DNA of 64,000 bases from CAWJMF01 sp963843945 (GCA_963843945.1 CAWJMF010000002.1:1054001-1118000), one strand, 5' to 3'; counted from the stretch's first letter, positions 16,216 to 25,485 are shown. Numbers and translations are program-made. The notes: generated from the sequence alone by a model not told the origin.

Positions 16216-16995
16216 CTATTTCGTCTTCGACGTTTCGGCCGTCAACTTTTCAAGAAGCTCGAGCGGGAGGTAGATCCGCCCGCCGATCGTCTGCGCTTTG
16301 CTGTCGAAGGTCAGACTCGTTCCGTCGTAGCGGACGGTCGCTTCATCGACGTGGGCAACCACCACGTGGCCGGCGTAGCGCACGACGATCTTCGTCCCTT
16401 CGAGCGAGTACGAACCATACGGCAAGTAGTCCTCAGCGGGCGCGACCACCGGCGAGCGATTCTCGGCTGCCGGCGCGCGCAGCACGACTTCGGTCGTCGT
16501 CCCGGGCCAGATGCGGAAACTGCGCGTCACTTGGCCGTTCCGCGTCGTCATCGAAACGTGGTGCGGCCCCGGCAAGAGCGGGATGGGGCGACGCACGTCG
16601 CCGGCAAGCGGCACGCCGTCGAGCGCGACGTGCGTACCCGGATCGACGCCGCGCAAGCTCAGCTCGCCCGCCTCACCGCTTCGCCCCGCGGCGCGCGGCT
16701 CGGCAACGAGGCCGGTGCTCGACATGAGCACCTTTTGCGGATCGACTTCGACGTCGAATTCCTGAACCGCCCAGCCCGTTTTGGTGATGGTGATCTTGTG
16801 CTGACCGCCGGTCAACCCGTCGACCATAACCGGCGAGCGGCCGACGTACGTGCCGTCGAGCCAGATGTCGGCGCCGGCCGGCAGGGTGGTGACGTAGATC
16901 CCGCCGGTCGACGGTTCCGCTCCGGCGACGGCCGCGGCCGAAATGCCGGCGAGGAGCGCGCCCAGCAGGGCAAGGAGAGCGCGGAGCTTGCCCAT
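16216..16995 (-). CDS. Secreted PEGA-domain protein with stalk-like C-terminus
   Basis: A 259-aa protein with a signal peptide (residues about 1-26) and a PEGA domain at about 30-85 (P-A-G-A-D-I-W-L-D-G-T-Y-V-G-R-S-P). A second PEGA-like segment (about 110-165) and a C-terminal region around G-R-I-Y-L-P-L-E-L-L-E-K-L follow. That last part resembles the copper-amine-oxidase-N 'stalk' repeat also found in the barrel proteins at 60960-63656. PEGA domains are usually envelope-associated (family knowledge). It is the first gene of the PEGA-miaB-mutS-POTRA operon and is divergent from der-plsY. Function unknown. Confidence 0.72.
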   Translation of the reverse strand: MGKLRALLALLGALLAGISAAAVAGAEPSTGGIYVTTLPAGADIWLDGTYVGRSPVMVDGLTGGQHKITITKTGWAVQEFDVEVDPQKVLMSSTGLVAEPRAAGRSGEAGELSLRGVDPGTHVALDGVPLAGDVRRPIPLLPGPHHVSMTTRNGQVTRSFRIWPGTTTEVVLRAPAAENRSPVVAPAEDYLPYGSYSLEGTKIVVRYAGHVVVAHVDEATVRYDGTSLTFDSKAQTIGGRIYLPLELLEKLTAETSKTK

Positions 16996-17057
16996 CGTTC
17001 CGACCCAAGGTTCCCCGAGGCGCGGTTTCGACCCCCCGCCCGGCGAAGCAGAGCGGA

Positions 17058-19055
17058 ATGGCCATCGAACTGCCCGCGCGCGTGCGCCCCGCGACCGTCG
17101 CGATCGTCGGACGCCCGAACGTCGGCAAGAGCGCGCTCTTCAATCGGCTCGTCGGAAAGCGGCTGGCGATCGTCGACGACGCGCCCGGCGTCACGCGCGA
17201 CCGGCTTTACGCCCTGGCCGAATGGCGCGGGCGCACGTTCAGCTTGGTCGACACGGCCGGCATCGACGTCGACGCCGCCGCGGACGAAGGCGACATCGTG
17301 CGCCGGACGCGCGAGCAAGCCGAGATCGCGGCACGCGAAGCCGACGTGATCGTCTTCGTGGTGGACGCCTCGACCGGGCTCTCGCCGCTCGACGACGACG
17401 TGGTCAACATCATGCGCCGCACCCGGCATCCGGTTCTGCTCGTGGCGAACAAAGCCGAATCCGAGCGCGTGCGCGCCGCGATTCCCGGCGAATTCGCGCG
17501 GCTCGGCTTCGGCGAACCGATCGTCGTCTCGGCGATCCACGGCGAAGGCACCGGCGATCTGCTCGACGCGATCGTCGAAAAGCTGCCGCCCGAACGCGAG
17601 GAAACCGAGGACGATGCCGAACTCGCGCTCGCCATCGTCGGACGGCCGAACGTCGGCAAGAGCTCGTTGCTCAACGCGCTGCTCGGCGAGGAGCGTTCGG
17701 TCGTGTCCGACGTCGCGGGCACGACGCGCGACGCAATCGACACGCTCTTCCCCTTTCACGAGCATCGCATCCGCTTGATCGACACGGCGGGCGTCTGGCG
17801 CCGGACCCGCCATCACGGCTCGATCGAATACTATTCGTCGCTGCGCGCGCTCGGTGCGATCGCGCGTTGCGACATCGCGATCCTGGTGATCGACTCGATG
17901 ACCGGCGTGCTCGACCAGGACCGGCGTCTGGCCGGAATCGCGCTCGAAGAGCGCAAAGGCCTCATCATCGTCGCCAATAAGTGGGACCTCGCGCTCGCAC
18001 AGAGCGAGGAGTATCAACAGAACGAGTTGATCGAAGCGATTCACGACGCGATGCCCTTTGCGGCCTTCGCGCCGGTAACGTTCCTTTCCGCACTCACGAA
18101 ACGCCGGCTCGGAAGCTTGATGCCGCTGGTGATGCGAGTCGCGCGCAACCTCGACCGGCGCATCCCGACGTCGCAACTCAACACGCTCATCCGCGACGCG
18201 ATCTACACGCATCCGGCGCCGGCCAAGAGCGGCAAGCCGCTGCGCATCTACTATGCTTCGCAAGTCGCCTCGCATCCGCCGCTCTTCGTGTTCCACTGCA
18301 ACGACGCCGAGCTCGTGACGAATTCGTACAAACGCTTTCTGGAGAACACGATCCGCGCGAGCGAGGATTTCGAGGGCGTTCCGCTGCGCCTCGAGTTCCG
18401 GACGCCGCCGCGAGGACGACGGCGCGTGAACGGCTGGGGCGTCCTGTGGCTCGTCTGCGCGTATCTCGTCGGTTCGATCCCGTTCGGACTGATGGTCGCG
18501 CGCGTCTTTTACCGCAGCGACATCCGGCAGACGGGCAGCGGCAACATCGGCGCGGCGAACGCCCTGCGCAGCTACGGCAAGACGGCCGGCATCGCCGTCC
18601 TCGTGCTGGACGCGCTCAAAGGTTTCTTTGCGGCGTGGATCACCACGCCGTTCGGCGGCGCGGGACCCGAGGCGACGGCCGGACTGTGCGCGACGCTCGG
18701 CCACTGCTACTCGCCGTGGCTCAACTTCAAAGGCGGCAAGGGCGTCGCGACCTGGCTCGGCGTGCTGCTCGCGCTGCAGCCGCTCGCCGCTTTGAGCTTC
18801 GCCGTCGCGTGGCTGGCGCTGGTGATCCCGACGCGCTACGCTTCGCTCGGGTCGCTCGTCGCGACGCTCGTCTCGGGGGCCGTGCTATGGTGGCTTGAAG
18901 GCGAGGCGCTCGTCATCGGGATCGTCGTGCTGGCGGCGACGGCACTGATCTTCTGGAAGCATCGCGAGAACATCGCACGACTGCGCGCGGGAACCGAAAA
19001 CAAGATCGCCTTTCGTCGCAGCGACGCGGTCGATGCGAGGACTCTGCCCGGATAG
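17058..19055 (+). CDS. der-plsY: Der GTPase fused in frame to PlsY acyltransferase
   Basis: One 665-codon frame encodes two normally separate proteins. Residues 1-456 are the double-GTPase Der (EngA), a 50S ribosome assembly factor. The two G1 loops G-R-P-N-V-G-K-S lie near 18-25 and 193-200, with D-T-A-G switches and a KH-like C-terminal domain ending L-R-L-E-F-R. From codon 457 the frame continues without a stop into PlsY, a multi-span glycerol-3-phosphate acyltransferase with G-S-G-N-I-G-A-A-N and K-G-G-K-G-V-A-T. The junction has a GTG that overlaps an out-of-frame TGA (GTGA) with GAGGA 9 nt before it, so PlsY may also be made separately. The fusion may be genuine, recent, or due to a 1-nt sequence error. 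Confidence 0.9.
   Translation: MAIELPARVRPATVAIVGRPNVGKSALFNRLVGKRLAIVDDAPGVTRDRLYALAEWRGRTFSLVDTAGIDVDAAADEGDIVRRTREQAEIAAREADVIVFVVDASTGLSPLDDDVVNIMRRTRHPVLLVANKAESERVRAAIPGEFARLGFGEPIVVSAIHGEGTGDLLDAIVEKLPPEREETEDDAELALAIVGRPNVGKSSLLNALLGEERSVVSDVAGTTRDAIDTLFPFHEHRIRLIDTAGVWRRTRHHGSIEYYSSLRALGAIARCDIAILVIDSMTGVLDQDRRLAGIALEERKGLIIVANKWDLALAQSEEYQQNELIEAIHDAMPFAAFAPVTFLSALTKRRLGSLMPLVMRVARNLDRRIPTSQLNTLIRDAIYTHPAPAKSGKPLRIYYASQVASHPPLFVFHCNDAELVTNSYKRFLENTIRASEDFEGVPLRLEFRTPPRGRRRVNGWGVLWLVCAYLVGSIPFGLMVARVFYRSDIRQTGSGNIGAANALRSYGKTAGIAVLVLDALKGFFAAWITTPFGGAGPEATAGLCATLGHCYSPWLNFKGGKGVATWLGVLLALQPLAALSFAVAWLALVIPTRYASLGSLVATLVSGAVLWWLEGEALVIGIVVLAATALIFWKHRENIARLRAGTENKIAFRRSDAVDARTLPG
18426..19055 (+). 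CDS. plsY: Glycerol-3-phosphate acyltransferase PlsY (possible independent start)
   Basis: This is the PlsY part of the fused frame, 209 aa if translation begins at the internal GTG. PlsY transfers acyl groups from acyl-phosphate to glycerol-3-phosphate, the first step of phospholipid synthesis. About five hydrophobic spans are visible, with the conserved G-S-G-N-I-G-A-A-N-A-L-R loop and L-N-F-K-G-G-K-G-V-A-T. The length is typical for a free PlsY. GAGGA lies 9 nt upstream of the GTG. Its partner PlsX is not in the window. efp follows 18 nt downstream. Confidence 0.85.
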   Translation: MNGWGVLWLVCAYLVGSIPFGLMVARVFYRSDIRQTGSGNIGAANALRSYGKTAGIAVLVLDALKGFFAAWITTPFGGAGPEATAGLCATLGHCYSPWLNFKGGKGVATWLGVLLALQPLAALSFAVAWLALVIPTRYASLGSLVATLVSGAVLWWLEGEALVIGIVVLAATALIFWKHRENIARLRAGTENKIAFRRSDAVDARTLPG

Positions 19056-19073
19056 CAGTAAAGACGGCCCACG

Positions 19074-19634
19074 ATGATCTCTTCGAACGATTTTCGCAAC
19101 GGCGTGACGATAGTCATCGAGGGCAATCTCTGGACCGTCATCGAGTTTTTGCACGTCAAGCCGGGAAAGGGTTCGGCCTTCGTCCGGACTCGCCTCAAGA
19201 ACGTCAAGACCGGAGCGACGGTCGAGCGCACGTTCCGCGCGGGCGAAAAGCTCGAACGTGCGACGGTCGACAACCGCGAAATGCAGATGCTCTACAACGA
19301 CGACGACGGCTATCATTTCATGGATAACGAGACCTTCGAGAACGTGACGCTGCAGCGCGAGCTGATCGGCGATCCGGCCGACTTCCTCAAAGACGGCATG
19401 AAGATCGACGTCCAGTTTCACGACGGCGTACCGATCGGCGTCGATCTGGCCGCCCACGTCGAGCTGCGCGTCGAGGAAACGGATCCGGGCTTCAAGGGCG
19501 ATACCGCGACCGGTGCGACCAAGCCCGCCAAACTCGAGACCGGCGCGACCGTGCAAGTCCCGCTCTTCGTCAATCCGGGCGACGTCATCCGGATCGACAC
19601 GCGCGATCGGCGCTACATCGGCCGCGTGAGTTGA
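19074..19634 (+). CDS. efp: Translation elongation factor P
   Basis: EF-P relieves ribosome stalling at consecutive prolines. The 186-aa protein has the three expected beta-barrel domains. The tip loop reads H-V-K-P-G-K-G-S-A-F, with K32 in the place of the lysine that EpmA modifies in other bacteria. The C-terminal N-P-G-D-V-I-R-I-D-T-R-D-R-R-Y-I-G-R-V ending is typical. Several proteins here have long proline tracts (60960-63656), which would make EF-P useful. It follows plsY and is coupled to the TauE gene by a TTGA overlap. Confidence 0.96.
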   Translation: MISSNDFRNGVTIVIEGNLWTVIEFLHVKPGKGSAFVRTRLKNVKTGATVERTFRAGEKLERATVDNREMQMLYNDDDGYHFMDNETFENVTLQRELIGDPADFLKDGMKIDVQFHDGVPIGVDLAAHVELRVEETDPGFKGDTATGATKPAKLETGATVQVPLFVNPGDVIRIDTRDRRYIGRVS

Positions 19635-20452
19635 CGCCGCTCCTGGTCGCCGAGCTGGCGGCCATTGGAGCGGTCGCGGGCGTCCTCGGTTCGTTGGTTG
19701 GACTCGGCGGCGGCTTCATCGTCATTCCGCTGCTGCGGCTTGCCTTCGGGCTTCCTCCCGCCGAAACCGCCGGCATCTCGCTCGTAATGGTCTTCGCCAA
19801 TAGCCTAGGCGGTTCGATCGGCTATCTGCGCGATCGCCGCGCCGACGTGAAGCTCGCGCTAACGGTCGCCGCCACCGGCATTCCGGCGAGCCTGCTAGGA
19901 GCGTACCTCGTCGGTAAAATCAGCGTCGAGGGTTTCGACTATCTGTACGGCGCGATGCTGCTCTTCTTCTTCGCGTTCATCCTGCGACGCCGCAATGCGC
20001 CGCCGCCGGCGGGACCGATCCGCGCGCCCGATCTCGAAGAGCGCACGCTGATCGACGCGGCCGGGGAGCGTTTCACGTACGAGACGAGCGTGACGCTCTC
20101 GCTGATCTGCGGCGTCGCGCTGGGTCTGGTCTCGAGCTTTTTCGGAATCGGCGGCGGCGTGATCTTCGTGATGTTCTTCATCGCGATACTGCGCATGCCG
20201 GCGCACATCGTGACCGCGACCGCGACCCTCGCGATCCTGTTCACGTCGCCGGCAGGCGTGCTCTGGCAGGTCGCAAACGGGCGCGTCGACTGGGCCTTCG
20301 CCTTACCGCTGGCCGCGGGCGGCGTCCTCGGCGGCCAGCTCGGGCCTCGCATCGCGCGCCGCTTGAGCTCCCCGCAGATTCTGACGGTCCTCGCCTATTC
20401 GCTGCTGGCTGCGGCCGCGGCGCTGATTCTCAAACATCTGATCAAGTTCTAG
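19631..20452 (+). CDS. TauE/SafE-family sulfite-exporter-like permease
   Basis: A 273-aa membrane protein with about eight spans and two related halves. Each half carries the glycine-rich family motif: G-S-L-V-G-L-G-G-G-F-I-V-I-P near residues 20-33 and S-S-F-F-G-I-G-G-G-V-I-F-V near 168-180. TauE/SafE proteins are thought to export sulfite, sulfonates or organosulfur compounds; the substrate here is unknown. Translation starts at a TTG that overlaps the efp stop (TTGA). Confidence 0.85.
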   Translation: MTPLLVAELAAIGAVAGVLGSLVGLGGGFIVIPLLRLAFGLPPAETAGISLVMVFANSLGGSIGYLRDRRADVKLALTVAATGIPASLLGAYLVGKISVEGFDYLYGAMLLFFFAFILRRRNAPPPAGPIRAPDLEERTLIDAAGERFTYETSVTLSLICGVALGLVSSFFGIGGGVIFVMFFIAILRMPAHIVTATATLAILFTSPAGVLWQVANGRVDWAFALPLAAGGVLGGQLGPRIARRLSSPQILTVLAYSLLAAAAALILKHLIKF

Positions 20453-20513
20453 CGCCCCATCGCCGCTCGACTCGGGTGCGGGACGGCGGCGACCGATCGC
20501 CGTAAGCCAGGGC

Positions 20514-21296
20514 GTGACGAACCTTTCCGACGTTCTCCTCGGGCACCGCTCGATTCGCGCGTACAAGCCGGATCCGATTCCCCCCGAAGTCGTGTTCCAA
20601 ATCTGCGAAGAGGCGATTGCCGGCGGCTCGTCGTCCGGGAACCTCAACAGCGTCTCGATGGTGCTGACGCGCGATCCCGAGCGCAAGCGGCGGCTCTACG
20701 AATTCCATTCCGAGCAGCCGATGGTGCTGCAGGCGCCGCTCGCGATCACCTTTTGCGCCGATTGGTTTCGGACCCGGCAGTGGCTCGCGGCGCGCGGCGC
20801 CCGCGATAACTTCAACAACCTCGTCGGCTTTCTCGTCGGCGCGTACGACGCGATGATCCTCGCGCAGAACGTTTGCCTCGGCTTTCAAGCGCGCGGCTAC
20901 GGCATCTGTTACATGGGCACGACGCTCTTCGAGCTGGAACCGATCGCGGATTTCCTGGAACTTCCCGACACGGTCTTGCCGGTGACGACGATCGTGGCGG
21001 GCGTTCCCGACGAGGATCCGCCCAAACGCGACCGTTTGCCGATGGCGACGTTCCTGCACGAGGAACGCTATCACCGGCCGACTCCGGCGGAACTCGACGA
21101 GATCTACGAACAGCGCGAAGAGCGCGGCTGGGCTCGCTACATGGCCAGCCCCGAACTCAAAGCGATGGTGGAGAAGCTCGGCATCACGTCGCTCGCGCAG
21201 TTTTACACCAGCGAAGCCAAGTACGACCCCGATGAGTTCAAAATATTCTCCGAGCGCATTCTCCGCGCGATGGAACGGCGTTCGTTCTTCCCGTGA
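20514..21296 (+). CDS. Nitroreductase-family flavoprotein
   Basis: A 260-aa FMN-dependent nitroreductase fold. The N-terminal R-S-I-R-A-Y-K-P-D-P-I-P motif binds the FMN phosphate. N-L-N-S-V-S, Q-A-P-L-A-I and the middle G-Y-G-I-C-Y-M-G are also typical. The physiological substrate is unknown. A C-terminal extension of about 60 residues after the core is longer than in the smallest members. The start is GTG. The SAM methyltransferase follows 28 nt downstream on the same strand. Confidence 0.88.
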   Translation: MTNLSDVLLGHRSIRAYKPDPIPPEVVFQICEEAIAGGSSSGNLNSVSMVLTRDPERKRRLYEFHSEQPMVLQAPLAITFCADWFRTRQWLAARGARDNFNNLVGFLVGAYDAMILAQNVCLGFQARGYGICYMGTTLFELEPIADFLELPDTVLPVTTIVAGVPDEDPPKRDRLPMATFLHEERYHRPTPAELDEIYEQREERGWARYMASPELKAMVEKLGITSLAQFYTSEAKYDPDEFKIFSERILRAMERRSFFP

Positions 21297-21324
21297 ACGC
21301 CTTCGCCGGAATGAGGAGTCAGCC

Positions 21325-22122
21325 ATGAACGAAGGCGACACGGCCGCGCCGCCCGGCAACGCTTTTACCGCGGAAGGCTTCGATTCGATCTACGACCGGC
21401 TGCCCGTCAGCGAGGTGTACCGCGCGATCGTCGCGCGCGCGCAGAGCGACCTCCCGGCCTGGCTCGTACCGTTCAGCACGATCACGCTGGAGGAGCTGCA
21501 TTGGCTGGAGGGCGAGCTCGCGCTCGACCCCGGTGCGGCCTTCGTCGACCTTTGTTGCGGCGCCGGCGCGTGCAGCCTCTGGATGGCCGAGCGCACCAAA
21601 GCGGCGCTCACCGGCGTCGATTGGTCTGCCGAGGCGATCGCCGCCGCGCGACGCTTAGCGGAGCGCCGGAGCGCGCGAGGCGCCACGTTCGCCGTCGCCG
21701 ACGCGACCGCGACCGGTTTGCCGGCGGCGGCTTTCGACGGCCTCATGAGCATCGACGCGATCGTTTTCATCAAGCCGCACGACGTCGCGCGCGAAATCGG
21801 CCGGCTCGTTCGGCCGGGCGGACACATTGCGCTAACGGCTTGGGTTTTCGAGGAGCCGCATCGCGAGACGGTGGTGGCCGACTATCGTCCCGTTTTTGAA
21901 GCACACGGGTTCAGGACGCAAAACTACGAGAAGTTCGACAGTTCGGAGCGCGAGCGGCGCTTCTATGAAACCGTGCTCGAGCGGGCGGAAGACCTGCGGG
22001 CCGAAATCGGCGCCTCCGCCGAGCCGCTCCTCGAGGAGGCCGAGGAATCGATGCGGAGGGAACGCGACGGAACGAGCCGGCCGCGCAGCCGCGTTTTGTT
22101 CAGCGCCGTCAAGACGGACTGA
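21325..22122 (+). CDS. Class I SAM-dependent methyltransferase
   Basis: A 265-aa enzyme of the UbiE/Methyltransf_11 type. The SAM-binding motif I is F-V-D-L-C-C-G-A-G near residues 70-80, the acidic strand-2 residue lies in T-G-V-D-W-S, and VADATATGLPAAAFDG forms motif II. The ATG at 21325 has GAGGAG at 7 nt; the in-frame extension upstream reads antisense-like sequence and is rejected. The substrate is unknown. The 3' end overlaps the convergent cyclase-ATPase gene by 14 bp. Confidence 0.88.
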   Translation: MNEGDTAAPPGNAFTAEGFDSIYDRLPVSEVYRAIVARAQSDLPAWLVPFSTITLEELHWLEGELALDPGAAFVDLCCGAGACSLWMAERTKAALTGVDWSAEAIAAARRLAERRSARGATFAVADATATGLPAAAFDGLMSIDAIVFIKPHDVAREIGRLVRPGGHIALTAWVFEEPHRETVVADYRPVFEAHGFRTQNYEKFDSSERERRFYETVLERAEDLRAEIGASAEPLLEEAEESMRRERDGTSRPRSRVLFSAVKTD

Positions 22123-24895
22123 CGCCGCCGAGGGCCAGCGCCAAGGCCGCTTCCGCGCCGAGCGCCGCACCCTCGGCGATAAGCCGTTCCTGCCCGGCGA
22201 TCGCGCTCTTGGCCAGCAATGCGCCGAGGCGCTCGTGCGTCGCCGCTTCCGTATACTCTCGCTCGAAACCGAGCGCAAGCATCGACGCATCGACGTAGCC
22301 CGAGAGTTGCGCGGCGCGTGAGAGGTCGCCTAGCTGCGCCAGCGCGAGCGCGAGGTGTTCGAGTGCGATTGCGATGAGAAAGGAGCCGGGATCGAGGGGT
22401 GCTTGCACTTCGATCGAATCGCGTGCGGCTTGGATCGCGGCTAGCGGCTCCCCGGCCGCCGCGAGGTAACCGGCAAGATTTGCCAGCAGGCTGGCCAGGA
22501 TGTCGGGGCGCGGCCCGGCGCGCGCCGCGGGCAGCGCCTCGCGCGCGAGTTCGATCGCGCGCCGCGTTTGGCCGCGCTCGTGTTCGATCTCGGCAAGGTT
22601 CGCGACCGTTGCCAGCACGTTACTGCGGCTGCCTACCGCGCGACCGTCATCGCGCTGCTGCTCGAAAGCGCGCGTCGCCGAATCGAGATCGCCGCGTGCC
22701 GAGCTCAAGAACGCGCGCGCCTCGAGCAAACGTCCGCGCAGAACTTCAGACCGCACCGAGATCGCTTCGGCCTCGGCCAGCGCCCCCTCAGCTTCGTCGA
22801 AAAGCCGCAGGCGGACGACGGCATCCGCGAACACGGCGAGCGCGCTCACGAGGATCGCGGCGTCTCCGCTGGCGCGTGCCAACTCGAGCCCCGTGGCAGC
22901 CACTTCGCGCGACTTCGGCGCGTGACCGTCGTGCAACGTCAGATATCCGAGGGTGATCCACAAACGCGCGGCCAAACCGGCCTCGCTGCTTCCGAACGCC
23001 GCGATCTGCGCTTCGAGGCGCCGTTGCGCTTCCCCGGCGAGGCCCACGGAAGCCCAGCCGCTGTCGATCGCGGCAAGCAGCGCGCTTCCCGCCGGCACGT
23101 CACGGGTGAGAGACCAGTCGAGCGCCGCTCGCACGTCGTTGATTCCGGTCGCGAGCAGGCGCACGATCTCCGAACCGCGTCCCGTTTGCTCCCAGAGCTG
23201 CGCCGCGCCCTCGAAGCGCTCGGTCAAGTACTGAAGGTGACGCGCCGCTTGCGCTTCGCGTTCCCCCGCGTCTTCGAGTTTGCCGCAGGCGTAGGCGCGC
23301 GTGGATTCGAGCATCCGGTAGCGCAGCGCGTCGCCGTCGGGCTCGGCTAAAACGAGCGATTTATCGACGAGCGAGCCGAGCAGGTCGAAAACTTCGAGCT
23401 CGTCGACATCCGGGCTACTCCCGACGGCACTCGCGCCTTCGATCGGAAAAGGGTCGACGAAAATGCTGAGATGCCGGAAGAGCGCCTTCTCGCGCTCGTC
23501 GAGAAGGTCGTAGCTCCAGTCGATCAAGGCGCGTAAGGTTTGCTGGCGTGGAAGCGCATCGCGCCTGCCGTTCGTCAACATGCGGAAACGTTCGTCCAGT
23601 CGTTCGCGCAACTGGCGTGGGCTGAGGATGCGGACGCGCGAGGCTGCCAGCTCGAGTGCGAGCGGAATGCCGTCGAGCCTGCGACAGATCTCTGCGATCG
23701 ACGCTGCGTTCTCGTCGGCGAGCGCGAAGCGCCCGTCGGCTGCTTGCGCCCGCGAAACGAAGAGTTCGATGGCGGGAAAGCTCGCCGCGTCAAGCGCGCT
23801 CAGCGTTGCCGCTTGCACCTCGCCGGGAAAACCGAGCGCGGGCATGCGATACGTCGCTTCGCCGGCGATCCCGAGGGCTTGGCGGCTGGAGGCCAGGACG
23901 GCGAGCTGCGGACAACCGCGCAAGAGCGCGGCCGCGGCGCGTGCTGCGGATTCGATCACGTGCTCGCAATTGTCGAGCACGAGGAGCGCGCGCTTGTCGC
24001 GCAACGCGCGCACCAGATGTTCGAGCGGGTCGCCCTCCGACGGCAGCGTCAGGCCCATCGCCTGAGCGACCGTCGCAGGGAGATAGTCGCCGCTCGCAAC
24101 CGGCGCCAACTCGACAAACCACACGCCGCCGGCGAACCCGTCGAGCGCGTTCGCCGCGACCTGCAGCGACACGCGCGTCTTGCCGATGCCGCCCGATCCC
24201 ACCAGCGTCACGAGGCGCCGCGCTGCGAGGAGCGCTGCGACCTCGGCGACTTCGGTTTCGCGACCGACGAGCGACGTGAGGACGGCAGGCAGATTGTTGG
24301 CGTGCGCGTCGAGCGAACGCAGCGGCGGAAAGTCGCGCGGCATCTCCGGCACGAGCAGCTGGAAGACGTGCTCGGGCCGCGTGAGGTCCTTGAGCCGGTG
24401 CTCGCCGAGATCGATCAACGACGCGTCGGGTGGCAGGACGCCTCGCAAGAGTTCGCTCGTCACGCCCGACACGAGAACTTGGCCGCCGTGCCCGAGCGCG
24501 AGCAAGCGCGCGACGCGATTCAGCGTCGGGCCGAAATAGTCGCCGTCCCGTTCGTCAGCCGTGCCGGCATGGAGCGCCGCACGGACGCGCAAGCCGCCGA
24601 CTGCCGAGAAATCCTCGGCGGCGAGGCTTCGCTGGGCCGCCAGCATCGCGCGCGCGGCGTCTTCGGGACGGCGGAATGCCGCGCAAAACGCATCGCCGAT
24701 CGTTTTGAAAACTTCGCCGTCGTGCGCGGCAATCGAGGCGCGCAGCAGCGCGTCGTGCCGGCGCACCGCGGCCTCCATCGCCGGCCGGTCGCGCTCCCAG
24801 CGCTGCGTGCTCCCCTCGATGTCGGTGAACGCAAACGTCACCGTACCGCTGGGCAGCGAGGCGCGGCGACCGCCTGCCGGCTCTAAGGTCGCCAC
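22109..24895 (-). CDS. Adenylate-cyclase/STAND-ATPase regulator
   Basis: A 928-aa multidomain protein. Residues about 15-175 are a class III nucleotide cyclase domain with F-T-D-I-E-G-S-T and F-K-T-I-G-D-A-F, holding the two metal-binding aspartates. A STAND/NB-ARC-like ATPase follows, with G-S-G-G-I-G-K-T-R (Walker A) and L-L-V-L-D-N-C-E-H (Walker B). The C-terminal half, about 400 residues, is helical TPR-like repeats. No DNA-binding domain is visible, unlike the related protein at 38829-41366. It may couple signal binding by the repeats to cyclic nucleotide synthesis (inference). The GTG start overlaps the end of the SprT gene by 13 nt. Confidence 0.85.
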   Translation of the reverse strand: MATLEPAGGRRASLPSGTVTFAFTDIEGSTQRWERDRPAMEAAVRRHDALLRASIAAHDGEVFKTIGDAFCAAFRRPEDAARAMLAAQRSLAAEDFSAVGGLRVRAALHAGTADERDGDYFGPTLNRVARLLALGHGGQVLVSGVTSELLRGVLPPDASLIDLGEHRLKDLTRPEHVFQLLVPEMPRDFPPLRSLDAHANNLPAVLTSLVGRETEVAEVAALLAARRLVTLVGSGGIGKTRVSLQVAANALDGFAGGVWFVELAPVASGDYLPATVAQAMGLTLPSEGDPLEHLVRALRDKRALLVLDNCEHVIESAARAAAALLRGCPQLAVLASSRQALGIAGEATYRMPALGFPGEVQAATLSALDAASFPAIELFVSRAQAADGRFALADENAASIAEICRRLDGIPLALELAASRVRILSPRQLRERLDERFRMLTNGRRDALPRQQTLRALIDWSYDLLDEREKALFRHLSIFVDPFPIEGASAVGSSPDVDELEVFDLLGSLVDKSLVLAEPDGDALRYRMLESTRAYACGKLEDAGEREAQAARHLQYLTERFEGAAQLWEQTGRGSEIVRLLATGINDVRAALDWSLTRDVPAGSALLAAIDSGWASVGLAGEAQRRLEAQIAAFGSSEAGLAARLWITLGYLTLHDGHAPKSREVAATGLELARASGDAAILVSALAVFADAVVRLRLFDEAEGALAEAEAISVRSEVLRGRLLEARAFLSSARGDLDSATRAFEQQRDDGRAVGSRSNVLATVANLAEIEHERGQTRRAIELAREALPAARAGPRPDILASLLANLAGYLAAAGEPLAAIQAARDSIEVQAPLDPGSFLIAIALEHLALALAQLGDLSRAAQLSGYVDASMLALGFEREYTEAATHERLGALLAKSAIAGQERLIAEGAALGAEAALALALGGVSPS

Positions 24896-25461
24896 TTCTC
24901 CCAAAAGCGCCGCGGCCGTTCCTGCGCGGCGCGAACCTGCTCCTCGAGCTCGCGCGTTTCGACGATCTCGAACACGCGAAACTTGTAGCGCGGATCGAAG
25001 CCGCGGCGGCTGCAGCGCCCGCACGACACGTTGGCCGGCGGCCGCCGCTTGCGCAACAGTTCGAGTTTGCACTGATCGCAGCGCAAGATGAAGCGCCGCG
25101 TGCTCTCCTTGCGCGGCGCAGCCGATCCTAGGTCGTGGTAGATCGAGGTGAGCCCGAGCTCGCGCATCTTCCGTTTGAAAGGAGCGCCGTGGCCCGGGTC
25201 CTTGCCGCGAGCGAAGAGCCACGCGTGAATCATCTCGTGCAGCAGCGTCTCGCGCAGCGCTTCTGGATTTTTCTCGAAGTGCTTCGCCGAAAGCTCGATC
25301 AACGGCGGCTTGTAGGTAATGCGGCCCGCCATGTTCGAGAAGCGCGCATTGTAGGCGATCCGGTGGGCGGGGATCTCGCCGCCAAAATGCTGGTTGTTGA
25401 GCTGGGCGAACAGGAGTTGAAGTTCGGATTCGGGAGGCAGCACGCTTCCGAGGCTTTGCAC
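24883..25461 (-). CDS. SprT-like zinc metalloprotease domain protein
   Basis: A 192-aa SprT/Spartan-like protein. The gluzincin motif is H75-E76-M-I-H79, with a third candidate zinc ligand in G-H-G-A-P-F. The C-terminus holds a zinc ribbon of two C-x2-C pairs (C-D-Q-C and C-G-R-C). Eukaryotic Spartan cleaves DNA-protein crosslinks; bacterial SprT proteins are uncharacterised, so a DNA-repair role is only suggestive. It overlaps the start of the downstream cyclase-ATPase gene, so the two are probably coexpressed. Confidence 0.87.
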   Translation of the reverse strand: MQSLGSVLPPESELQLLFAQLNNQHFGGEIPAHRIAYNARFSNMAGRITYKPPLIELSAKHFEKNPEALRETLLHEMIHAWLFARGKDPGHGAPFKRKMRELGLTSIYHDLGSAAPRKESTRRFILRCDQCKLELLRKRRPPANVSCGRCSRRGFDPRYKFRVFEIVETRELEEQVRAAQERPRRFWEKWRP

Positions 25462-25485
25462 GCGTCCACGAGAACATCCCTGCTC

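Noticed and set aside
15427..17349. 640-codon plus-strand frame opposite miaB and the PEGA gene, running into der
   Set aside because: Arg/His-rich shadow. The genes beneath it are clear, and the last part is a wrong frame of der.
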